Of a stretch of 7,221 nucleotides of DNA, positions 1 to 6,088 are shown piece by piece. The first letter of the stretch is position 1; each line of letters begins with the position of its first letter. This DNA is from an uncultured Saprospiraceae bacterium (lineage in GTDB: Bacteria > Bacteroidota > Bacteroidia > Chitinophagales > Saprospiraceae), in contig CALGLY010000230.1 of assembly GCA_937959095.1 (NCBI GenBank), positions 1 through 7,221 of the forward strand, in the 5' to 3' direction. The notes below the pieces were generated by a model. It saw only the letters and a list, made by a program, of their open reading frames with translations, was not told the DNA's origin and did not search any database. The position numbers were made by a program, and so were the translations under genes.

Positions 1-2499
1 ATCTTGTAGGTCTAGCATAAATAAACCGTTACCATGTGTTCCCACTACAATCATCTGATCACTAGGGCGGTAGCGCATGGAATTACCTACAGCAAATCCA
101 ATATCATTTGCGCCTACTAAAGTCCAATTAGTAGCCCCTCCACTTGGCGTATCCGTACAATATAAACCTGTAGAAGTACCAACAAAGTAAAGTGTTTGTG
201 TACCATCGGAAGCAATCACACAAGAACGTGCCGATGCTATTTGTACTGCGCCACTACCTTCTATGTTCGTCCAAGTAGGGCTACCTGCATTCAAATTCGT
301 AGTGTGATAGACACTATTTACTCCATAATTACTATAGACCGCTAAGGCTTCATTATTGTTTTCTGGATTGATAGACAGTCCATAAACTGTACCAGATGCA
401 CCTGCTGGGGTAACATTAGTAGGAGCTGCTCCTGCACCACCGAATGCAGGATTATCTAGTCGGAAAATACGTCCATTTTCCAAACCAATTAATAGTCGTC
501 TATCATTATCAGCACGATCATAGTCTTGGCAACCAAAGGCATTATTACGCGAAGTCGCCATCGCACGGATATTACTTCCTTGATTCACGCCTGTGAGGAG
601 TTCCCAGCCTGTGTTGCTATTTCCCGTTATTGTACCATTCGCAATCGTAGATGCTATGCGCGTACGATAAAGATCTGCGCCATCCGCATAGTAGAGCTGA
701 TCTACATTATCTTGATCGAGGTGAAAATAAGTAACAAAAATACTAGCACTAGTTCCAGTAGGCACAATATTATTGAAGCTACTAGGAGACTGTACACGGA
801 AGAACGTTCCTAATTGCGCTCCACAAAGAACATTAAGCGTAGTAGGGGTGGTATTGATAACGCCTACTGCTACACCATCACCACCAAATATATCAAAGTG
901 TGGCGTGCCAGCATCAGAATAAGTTGTACCATTATCTTGCGCGCCTCCCATCACGAAGTCATCGCCTTTTATAGGAGTCAGATCTGCATGATAGTATTGA
1001 TAGGTAACGTAGTCATTATTTAAGGACGTCCAAACTACTGTTCCTACCGTAATATCGCCTCTATGCACGCCACCATCACTACCAGTGTATAGTGTATTAT
1101 CATCGCCAGGGGCGAAGGTTAATACATGATTATCTGGGTGATGATTCGGATAAAGTGCATAACCCGCAGGAGAATTATAACCTCCAATTCGAGTTGTATT
1201 AGCTGTAGAAGTGAAACCATCGGTAGAACGATAAACATTCGTTCCGCCTACAAATACTGTATTTGCATCATCTGGTTTTACAGCCACACATAGATCGTAG
1301 CCGCCTTGCACAGAAAAAGGATCATTACCTGTTGAACAACCTGGTTCATCAGGTAGATTCGCAGATAGATTGGTCCAGTTATTAGTTCCATTATTCCATC
1401 GAAATAATTCTGCTTCAGGAGCAGCAACGCCACCACAGTCACTATTTGTTCTATCATAATAAAGTGCGTAGACTATATCTTCATTGCTAGGAGCATAATT
1501 AAGGACGATGCGGTCATAGTTGCCTGGCGTATTCCACGCGCCAGGATTAGTAGCGGCACCTGCACCTGCTATTTTTGTCCAAGCCCCACTATCCCCTGTA
1601 GTTGAGGTGTAGACTCCTTCATCAGCATTAAGTCCTTCAAAAGCAGCATATAAGCGACCGCTAGGTGTAATTATGATTTCTGAAAAAGCAGCTGTATTAG
1701 CTCCGCCTAATACGACGCTCCAATTTGCGCCATCATTCGTAGAGCGCATAATGGCATTGTTTGCAGCAGCATATATATGTCCCGTAGTAGGATGCACGGC
1801 GATGCGATTGACAATATCCCAAATGTTGTCGAAGGTCTCTAAACTACCTCCTTGTGTACTGCCTAAAGGAGTCCATGATTGCCCATTATCTGTCGATCTC
1901 CACATGCCTTGTCCTAGATAAAAAGCGCCATCTCCACTGGCAGAATTTCCAGATAATTCACCCGTGCCATAGTACCAATTGTCTGGTGTGGTAGGATCTT
2001 GTGCTATAGCAGTAGCATTATGAATTTCACTGAAAGAAGAGGTTTTTGTCCAAGATGTCCCTCCATTGGTGGTTCGAAATACACCCGAACTCACACCTCC
2101 AGCAAGCATGATATTGGCATTCCGTTGGTCGAAAGCTAAGGCTCTGGTACGTCCACCTTTGTTGCCAGGCCCGCGTGGTGTGATGACAATATCATTACTA
2201 TTTCTTCCTGTAGGAGTAGTTAATGAGGTTGGTGCAAGTCGAGCACGTTTTAATGCTTCTTCTTTTACACCTTCGGGGATTTCTCCCGTTTGCGGATTTC
2301 GGAGCAATTGCATTTCATATTCCCAACGTCCTCTTACTGTTCGTACTTTTTCTTCTATACTTTTTTTAGAAGTTTTCACTGGCTTTTGAATGCCTCGATT
2401 TGTAGTAGTAGTGGTGTTTGCTAATTGATCATGCTTTTCTTGTTGGCATGACCATAGAAAGGTAAGCACTAGCAATAGTGCAAAATAAAAGTGTTTCAT
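1..2499 (-). CDS. Large surface-type lipoprotein with sortilin/BNR beta-propeller repeats (C-terminus outside window)
   Basis: An uninterrupted minus-strand frame of 833 codons starts at ATG 2499 and runs off the window start. Residues 1-17 form a lipoprotein signal peptide with lipobox LWSC and lipidated Cys18. The next residues, QQEKHD, are polar and charged, as in Bacteroidota lipoproteins exported to the cell surface. Residues 19-105 are a Thr/Lys-rich linker. From about residue 115 come BNR/Asp-box repeats: RTTNGGTSW (142-150), RSTDNGQSW (201-209) and RSTNDGANW (252-260), with degenerate copies near 298-307 and 424. GGAQDNGTTYSD (518-529) followed by FGGDG (538-542) is the signature seen in Bacteroidota sortilin/VPS10-like propellers. 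The window ends just after GTHGNGLF (820-827), typical of a final propeller blade. Known relatives are exported and thought to bind or process glycans or proteins; no catalytic role can be assigned. A C-terminal sorting or adhesion domain may follow outside the window. Confidence 0.9.
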   Translation of the reverse strand, partial: MKHFYFALLLVLTFLWSCQQEKHDQLANTTTTTNRGIQKPVKTSKKSIEEKVRTVRGRWEYEMQLLRNPQTGEIPEGVKEEALKRARLAPTSLTTPTGRNSNDIVITPRGPGNKGGRTRALAFDQRNANIMLAGGVSSGVFRTTNGGTSWTKTSSFSEIHNATAIAQDPTTPDNWYYGTGELSGNSASGDGAFYLGQGMWRSTDNGQSWTPLGSTQGGSLETFDNIWDIVNRIAVHPTTGHIYAAANNAIMRSTNDGANWSVVLGGANTAAFSEIIITPSGRLYAAFEGLNADEGVYTSTTGDSGAWTKIAGAGAATNPGAWNTPGNYDRIVLNYAPSNEDIVYALYYDRTNSDCGGVAAPEAELFRWNNGTNNWTNLSANLPDEPGCSTGNDPFSVQGGYDLCVAVKPDDANTVFVGGTNVYRSTDGFTSTANTTRIGGYNSPAGYALYPNHHPDNHVLTFAPGDDNTLYTGSDGGVHRGDITVGTVVWTSLNNDYVTYQYYHADLTPIKGDDFVMGGAQDNGTTYSDAGTPHFDIFGGDGVAVGVINTTPTTLNVLCGAQLGTFFRVQSPSSFNNIVPTGTSASIFVTYFHLDQDNVDQLYYADGADLYRTRIASTIANGTITGNSNTGWELLTGVNQGSNIRAMATSRNNAFGCQDYDRADNDRRLLIGLENGRIFRLDNPAFGGAGAAPTNVTPAGASGTVYGLSINPENNNEALAVYSNYGVNSVYHTTNLNAGSPTWTNIEGSGAVQIASARSCVIASDGTQTLYFVGTSTGLYCTDTPSGGATNWTLVGANDIGFAVGNSMRYRPSDQMIVVGTHGNGLFMLDLQD

Positions 2500-2538
2500 A
2501 ATGTTGTATTACGGTTTAGTATGAATGACTTAGACCTA

Positions 2539-2568
2539 TATGAAACTGCATAATATGCAGTTATTCAT
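2539..2568. repeat. Inverted repeat upstream of the lipoprotein gene
   Basis: AACTGCAT (2544-2551) and ATGCAGTT (2555-2562) are perfect 8-base inverted arms around AAT at 2552-2554, with a CTGCAT/ATGCAG core. With a two-base bulge the pairing extends outward through TATGA (2539-2543) and TCATA (2564-2568). The element ends about 40 bases before the lipoprotein start codon. It could be an operator or a hairpin in the leader RNA. There is no T-run, so it is not a terminator. Confidence 0.5.
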
Positions 2569-2621
2569 AAGTTCTATTTTTTACGCTTAAAGCAATTTGA
2601 AACGGTACGGTAATGAAATTG

Positions 2622-2641
2622 TAAGTACAACGTGGTACTTA
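2622..2641. repeat. 7-bp perfect inverted repeat, possible operator
   Basis: TAAGTAC (2622-2628) and GTACTTA (2635-2641) are perfect inverted arms with a six-base spacer, about 125 bases upstream of the lipoprotein start. The short spacer suits a dimeric DNA-binding protein, but repeats of this size also arise by chance in AT-rich DNA. Confidence 0.3.
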
Positions 2642-2666
2642 TGTACGAAAGTGTAGTGATTGTAAC

Positions 2667-2703
2667 TTGAAGGGGGTAGAATATCAATTGCCACCTCCTT
2701 TAA
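2667..2703. repeat. Imperfect hairpin with a C-rich arm matching the 16S anti-Shine-Dalgarno
   Basis: TTGAAGGGGGT (2667-2677) pairs with ACCTCCTTTAA (2693-2703) through 11 positions, counting two G-T wobbles, around a 15-base interior. The right arm contains CACCTCCTTT-like sequence resembling the 3' end of bacterial 16S rRNA. Read on the minus strand it is therefore a strong Shine-Dalgarno-like AAAGGAGGTG. It is the only GC-rich block in this intergenic region. No T-run follows on either strand. Role unknown. Confidence 0.35.
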
Positions 2704-2896
2704 AAGTGCTTATGGAAATCTATAAATTATACCTTTTTCATTTTGAATGGGAAGATAGAATTTTTATGATAAAAGCATTTTTTTTTGCTTCTAAGTCGCA
2801 TTTTTTGTTCTAAAAATTTATTCTCTTTCTTGCTAAAAAGTGTTTTAGAAATTGCAAGACATCTAACATGAGTATCGTTATTTTGTTCATCTGAAT

Positions 2897-2927
2897 TTGA
2901 ACTCCAACGATTTAAAATCTATCTTTC
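2897..2927 (+). promoter_or_regulatory. Possible Bacteroidota promoter for the aminotransferase gene
   Basis: TTG at 2897-2899 is followed after 20 bases by TATCTTTC at 2920-2927. The Bacteroidota consensus is TTG, 17-23 bases, then TAnnTTTG, so the -7 box has one mismatch. Transcription would start near 2934 and give a leader of about 90 bases. This rests on pattern matching only. Confidence 0.3.
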
Positions 2928-3023
2928 TCTTACAAAACCTATGAACGAAATCCATTTCAATCCTTTCTTTTTTCTGTCTTAATAGCTAGTTTCGTAGTAT
3001 CTATTACCATCAATATGTTTTAA

Positions 3024-3875
3024 ATGATAAAGTACCATAATATAAACGGAATTATCACCCCTGTAGAAGAATCGTTTGTTCATGTTTCGGAACTTGCGTT
3101 GCACCGAGGATATGGCATTTTCGATTACTTTTTAGTGAAAGAGGGACAGCCTGTTTTTTTTGACGATTATCTCGACCGCTTTGAGGCTTCAGCACGCACG
3201 ATGTATTTGGATATTCCATTGACTAGAGCGCAGCTAAAAACACGGATTTATGAACTGATAGCAGCTAATAATGTCCCGAATTCCGCGATTAAAATACTGC
3301 TAACAGGAGGGAATTCATCGGATGGTTATACACCAGAAAAGCCAAACTTGATGATACTTGGTTTCATGCCTCCAGTCTATCCACAAGAATTGCTAAATAA
3401 TGGCTATAGACTAATGACTCATGAACATATTCGTGACATCGCAGAAGTGAAAACAATAAACTATGTAGCAAGCCTATTGGTCAATAAAAAATTAAGAGAA
3501 CTGAATGCACATGATGTATTGTACCATAAAAATGGTTTAATTTCAGAATCCTCTCGCTCCAATTTTTTCTTAGTTAAACAAGATAATACTATAGTAACTA
3601 CAGCACGAGATATTTTATTCGGAGTCACCCGAAAGCATATATTAACTCTTGCCGAAAAACACTATAAAGTAGAGGTACGAGATGTATTTTTAGATGAAGT
3701 GTTTTCTGCGAAAGAAGCGTTCTTATCTAGTTCCACAAAAGGAGCATTTCCTGTTATTAAAATAGATAGCAATCAAATAGGAGATGGAAAATTTGGAAAA
3801 GTGACTTTGCATTTAAATAGTCTATTTGATACTTATGTTGAAAAATATATTTCTCTAAATAAGAAAGCTATTTAA
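3024..3875 (+). CDS. PLP-dependent class IV aminotransferase (BCAT / D-amino-acid transaminase / aminodeoxychorismate lyase fold)
   Basis: The product is 283 residues, the usual size for fold-type IV PLP enzymes. RGYGIFDYF (29-37) matches the N-terminal substrate-side motif. Arg52 in YLDRFEASA fits the phosphate-binding arginine. Lys143 in EVKTINYVAS is the expected Schiff-base lysine. Glu175 in ISESSRSNFF should contact the pyridine nitrogen. SSSTKGAFPV (235-244) is the second phosphate-binding loop. Where D-amino-acid transaminases have their Arg-x-His carboxylate trap, this protein reads TGGNSSDGY (94-102), so that activity is unlikely. The family covers branched-chain aminotransfer and aminodeoxychorismate lysis; I cannot choose between them. 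The ATG directly follows an in-frame TAA, so the start is constrained. The gene stands alone, divergent from the lipoprotein gene and with about 440 bases before xerD. Confidence 0.93.
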   Translation: MIKYHNINGIITPVEESFVHVSELALHRGYGIFDYFLVKEGQPVFFDDYLDRFEASARTMYLDIPLTRAQLKTRIYELIAANNVPNSAIKILLTGGNSSDGYTPEKPNLMILGFMPPVYPQELLNNGYRLMTHEHIRDIAEVKTINYVASLLVNKKLRELNAHDVLYHKNGLISESSRSNFFLVKQDNTIVTTARDILFGVTRKHILTLAEKHYKVEVRDVFLDEVFSAKEAFLSSSTKGAFPVIKIDSNQIGDGKFGKVTLHLNSLFDTYVEKYISLNKKAI

Positions 3876-3930
3876 GTTGTTTTTAAAGAGTACTATACGA
3901 CAATTGTTATTGCCTGAAAATCAATGTTTT

Positions 3931-3953
3931 AAGACTTGTAAAATCTTTTTTTT
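3931..3953 (+). terminator. Weak possible terminator after the aminotransferase gene
   Basis: AAGA (3931-3934) can pair with TCTT (3944-3947), with two further inner A-T pairs past one mismatch. Eight T residues occupy 3946-3953. It lies about 55 bases after the aminotransferase stop, where a terminator is expected. The stem is short and AT-rich, so efficiency is doubtful. Confidence 0.3.
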
Positions 3954-4003
3954 ATTAAACAATGACAACTATTACATTAACAATAATTGGTTTTTTATGT
4001 TAA

Positions 4004-4039
4004 TTGCAAAGTTTTTTTTTGCATACTACTTTATTTTTG
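4004..4039 (+). promoter_or_regulatory. Possible xerD promoter with a perfect TAnnTTTG box
   Basis: TATTTTTG at 4032-4039 matches the Bacteroidota -7 consensus TAnnTTTG exactly. The nearest upstream TTG is at 4004-4006, giving a 25-base spacer, slightly longer than the usual 17-23. Transcription from here would give xerD a leader of roughly 265 bases containing both downstream inverted repeats. Poly-T surroundings make chance matches likely. Confidence 0.3.
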
Positions 4040-4104
4040 TGACATTATTTTGTTACCTTGTTGGCAAGCAAGGAAATTTTATTTGAAAATGTTTAAAGAT
4101 TAAA

Positions 4105-4147
4105 TGTCAAATTTTTATTTAAAAGATTATTTTTTCATAATTTGACA
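4105..4147. repeat. 9-bp perfect inverted repeat upstream of xerD
   Basis: TGTCAAATT (4105-4113) and AATTTGACA (4139-4147) are perfect inverted arms around a 25-base AT-rich spacer. It could be a paired binding site for a regulator or a long-loop RNA stem. The arms do not look like a dif/XerCD core site, which has 11-base half-sites around a 6-8-base centre. Confidence 0.45.
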
Positions 4148-4236
4148 ATAATTGAATACTTGTTTAGTATACCCATATCAAATTTATTTTACATAAATAA
4201 TCACCCACGAAAAGTAATATTAATTCATAAGTAAAC

Positions 4237-4262
4237 ATGAAAGAGGATATGTTCTCTTTCAT
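4237..4262 (+). promoter_or_regulatory. Strong leader hairpin upstream of xerD, containing a short upstream reading frame
   Basis: ATGAAAGAG (4237-4245) and CTCTTTCAT (4254-4262) pair perfectly. The inner G-T and A-T pairs extend the stem to 11 positions with loop TATG. No T-run follows on either strand, so it is not an intrinsic terminator. The hairpin base is an ATG that opens a 15-codon frame (MKEDMFSFIISLSFN) ending in TAA at 4282-4284. That stop overlaps another ATG with a four-codon frame ending at 4298, 14 bases before the xerD start. A leader-peptide or RNA-structure control of xerD is conceivable but unproven. Confidence 0.45.
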
Positions 4263-4312
4263 AATAAGTCTATCGTTTAATTAATGATTTTCTACTAAGC
4301 ACCATTTAATTA

Positions 4313-5269
4313 TTGGGCTTTCAATACCAAACAAATTTGAAATACTGGGATAAACAAATTACAGGCTATCGTTCCTATCTGATGATAGAGCGTTCTTTTT
4401 CAGAAAACACTGTGGAAGCCTATTTACGTGACATACGTAAGATGGTTGTTTTTTTGAAAGAAAAGCAACTTGATATTCCACCTGAATCGATTGATCGAAA
4501 ACATCTGCAACAATTTATAGAATGGATTGCTGAATCAAACTTAAGTGCTAACTCACAGACTAGAATTATTTCTGGGATTCGAGCTTTTTATAAGTATCTA
4601 TTAATAGAAGATGTAATCAATGATGATCCTACTACATTCATGAAGCGGCCGAAACTAGAACGTAAAATACCAGAGGTTCTTTCTGTGGAGGAAGTACAAC
4701 AGATTTTAGAAATAGTCGACCTTAGTACAACATATGGTGTGCGTAATAGAGCGATGCTTGAAACCCTTTATGCATGCGGACTTCGAGTAACAGAATTGAT
4801 TTCATTGCAATTATCAAATCTATTCTTGGATGTTGGTTTCATTAAAGTTATTGGGAAAAACGACAGAGAACGGATTGTACCAATCGGAGAGGAGGCTATC
4901 AAGCATATTCAACTTTATATAAAAGGAGTGCGACAAAACTTTCGTAAGATTGAGAAGAAGTATGAAGACATACTATTTTTGAATCATAGAGGGCGACAAC
5001 TAACGCGCGTTATGATTTTTAAGATAGTAAAAGATGCTACGAAGAAAGCAGGTCTAACTAAAACGGTTAGCCCACATACTTTTCGCCATTCTTTTGCTAC
5101 GCATTTAGTGGAAGGCGGAGCAGATTTGAGGGCGATTCAAGATATGCTTGGACATGAGTCTATTACGACTACAGAGATTTATACACATATGGATAAAGAA
5201 TATCTTCGAGAGACGATATTGCTTTATCATCCAAGGAGTAAGCCAAAACAGCAACAAAAGGAGATCTAA
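4313..5269 (+). CDS. xerD: Site-specific tyrosine recombinase XerD
   Basis: XerD acts in the cytoplasm with XerC at dif to resolve chromosome dimers. The 318-residue product has the N-terminal SAM-like core-binding domain (about 15-105, with ERSFSENTVEAYLRDIR at 26-42) and the C-terminal catalytic domain (about 118-305). All active-site residues are visible: Arg158 in ACGLRVTEL, Lys182 in IGKNDRER, His255 and Arg258 in HTFRHSFATH, His281 in LGHESITTTEIY, and nucleophile Tyr290. The tail HMDKEYLRETILLYHPR is typical of XerD rather than XerC. No ATG fits the start: the first in-frame ATG is codon 24, inside the first helix, and an in-frame TAA lies two codons upstream of TTG 4313. TTG 4313, or TTG 4337, is therefore the likely start. 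No Shine-Dalgarno is visible. With no transposase, integron cassette or phage gene nearby, a housekeeping role is favoured over a mobile integrase. Confidence 0.93.
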   Translation: MGFQYQTNLKYWDKQITGYRSYLMIERSFSENTVEAYLRDIRKMVVFLKEKQLDIPPESIDRKHLQQFIEWIAESNLSANSQTRIISGIRAFYKYLLIEDVINDDPTTFMKRPKLERKIPEVLSVEEVQQILEIVDLSTTYGVRNRAMLETLYACGLRVTELISLQLSNLFLDVGFIKVIGKNDRERIVPIGEEAIKHIQLYIKGVRQNFRKIEKKYEDILFLNHRGRQLTRVMIFKIVKDATKKAGLTKTVSPHTFRHSFATHLVEGGADLRAIQDMLGHESITTTEIYTHMDKEYLRETILLYHPRSKPKQQQKEI

Positions 5270-5274
5270 AAAGC

Positions 5275-5315
5275 AAATCCGCTTCGCTCATAATGTATAA
5301 TGAAGGAGCGGATTT
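5275..5315. terminator. Likely bidirectional terminator between xerD and mqnB
   Basis: AAATCCGCT (5275-5283) pairs perfectly with AGCGGATTT (5307-5315), and the right arm runs into seven T residues (5313-5319) on the plus strand. On the minus strand the stem is followed by TTTGCTTTTT. It begins five bases after the xerD stop and lies 78 bases beyond the mqnB stop, between two convergent genes. The long interior (5284-5306) can form extra short pairs. Confidence 0.8.
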
Positions 5316-5392
5316 TTTTGCAGGAAAATACTTTTTCACCTCAAAAAACATCTACGAATTAACACGAGTTATTTAATAGCAGGACTCATTCA

Positions 5393-6088
5393 TCAGTCTC
5401 TCTTATCGATTGAGGTGCTAAGAATTGTTATTATTTGCTGCAATACTTTATTTAGATTAGTAATAGCTAAGGGAAGATTCCATGCTTCTCTGTTGCGGGA
5501 TTCCACATAATTAGAAATTGCTCGAATTTGTAGAAATGGAATTTCATGTACTCGACAAATATAAGCAAAAGCAGCCCCTTCCATACTTTCTACATCGGCT
5601 TGATAGCGTGCATAGTCCCTTGCTATAGTTGGCTCATAACCATGCACTTTATTTACCGTTACGCCATGCACTTTAGTTAGAAAATCAAAAGCATTAGCTT
5701 CCTTATTTAATATTTTTCCTGCACTAAAAGGGGCTTCATCCATTGGCAAAAGTCCCAAATTATGAATACTCAAAAAACTACCATCTGCATCTTCTGCGCC
5801 AAGATCTCCGAACTGCTCTGTATTGACATTCACGACCTGTCCTATTTGTAGTTCCCTATTATACGCACCAGCTACACCTGCATTTATCGCAAAATCATAG
5901 TTTTCTTTCGCGATTACATAACCCATTGCATAGCCTGTGAGCATTTGCCCAATTCCTGTGATTAGTAAATGTATTTGTAGTTCTTCTTTTGCAAATATAT
6001 TCGGTGCAATGCAAGTAAAATGCTGTTCTAAATAGGACTTTAGAGGGAGTACCTCAAAGAGGGTGGCAGCTACAACAAGAAGCTTCAT
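5393..6088 (-). CDS. mqnB: Futalosine hydrolase (menaquinone biosynthesis, MqnB)
   Basis: This 231-residue enzyme of the MTA/SAH nucleosidase-like phosphorylase fold splits futalosine into hypoxanthine and dehypoxanthinyl futalosine, a cytoplasmic step of the futalosine route to menaquinone. Visible signatures are MKLLVVAATLFEV (1-13), GIGQMLTGYAMGY (45-57), INAGVAGAY (68-76), EQFGDLGAEDADG (91-103), VESMEGAAFAY (166-176) and IRAISNYVESRNREAW (188-203). Glu167, Met169 and Glu170 occupy the ribose-binding VE-MEG motif. Asn193 sits where MTA/SAH nucleosidases have the catalytic Asp; from memory Asn is usual in futalosine hydrolases and helps tell the families apart. FGDLGAED is also characteristic. 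The ATG shares one base with the stop of the upstream barrel gene, so the two are probably co-transcribed and translationally coupled. It is the last gene before a terminator; other mqn genes are not in view. Confidence 0.92.
   Translation of the reverse strand: MKLLVVAATLFEVLPLKSYLEQHFTCIAPNIFAKEELQIHLLITGIGQMLTGYAMGYVIAKENYDFAINAGVAGAYNRELQIGQVVNVNTEQFGDLGAEDADGSFLSIHNLGLLPMDEAPFSAGKILNKEANAFDFLTKVHGVTVNKVHGYEPTIARDYARYQADVESMEGAAFAYICRVHEIPFLQIRAISNYVESRNREAWNLPLAITNLNKVLQQIITILSTSIDKRD

Larger units (their letters stand above)
2500..3023. other. Divergent intergenic region without a convincing gene
   Basis: This 524-base gap separates the minus-strand lipoprotein gene from the plus-strand aminotransferase gene, so both promoters should lie here. 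All frames are broken by frequent stops; the longest ATG-started peptides I found are about 20 residues and resemble nothing. It contains inverted repeats at 2539-2568, 2622-2641 and 2667-2703, a small hairpin with an eight-T loop at 2773-2790, and a possible plus-strand promoter at 2897-2927. No perfect TAnnTTTG box is visible for the lipoprotein gene on the minus strand. Confidence 0.7.
3876..4312. other. Very AT-rich intergenic region between the aminotransferase and xerD
   Basis: This stretch of about 440 bases is dominated by T- and A-runs and has no convincing gene. An open frame from TTG 3877 to 4086 is low-complexity, rich in Phe, Asn and Leu, and looks like chance reading of AT-rich DNA. 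The region holds a weak terminator-like hairpin (3931-3953), a possible xerD promoter (4004-4039), a 9-bp inverted repeat (4105-4147) and a strong hairpin (4237-4262) close to the xerD start. Confidence 0.65.

Noticed and set aside
526..2389. Plus-strand open frames at 526-813, 814-1023, 1673-1921 and 2066-2389
   Set aside because: They lie antisense to the continuous propeller lipoprotein frame, have implausible compositions and match no family; they are shadows.
2661..2703. Possible degenerate 3' end of 16S rRNA, because of GTAAC and CACCTCCTTT-like strings
   Set aside because: The intervening bases and spacing do not match the 16S 3' region; only the short end motif is alike.
3877..4086. 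69-codon frame from TTG directly after the aminotransferase stop
   Set aside because: Low-complexity Phe/Asn/Leu peptide from T-rich DNA, with no recognisable domain.
4313..5269. Mobile-element integrase instead of housekeeping XerD
   Set aside because: The C-terminal tail and full-length match are XerD-like, and no att repeats, tRNA, phage or transposon genes are nearby.
5284..5306. CATAATGTATAATG resembles the core of E. coli dif, immediately downstream of xerD
   Set aside because: The left half and TGTATA centre look similar but the right half-site does not match. It lies in the terminator loop, and Bacteroidota dif sites differ from the E. coli one.
5169..5351. Minus-strand 60-codon frame overlapping the xerD end and terminator
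   Set aside because: Antisense to the conserved XerD C-terminus and running through the terminator hairpin.
5362..5396. CTGATGA on the minus strand after the mqnB stop, reminiscent of a hammerhead ribozyme core
   Set aside because: The required GAAA segment and the flanking stems are absent.
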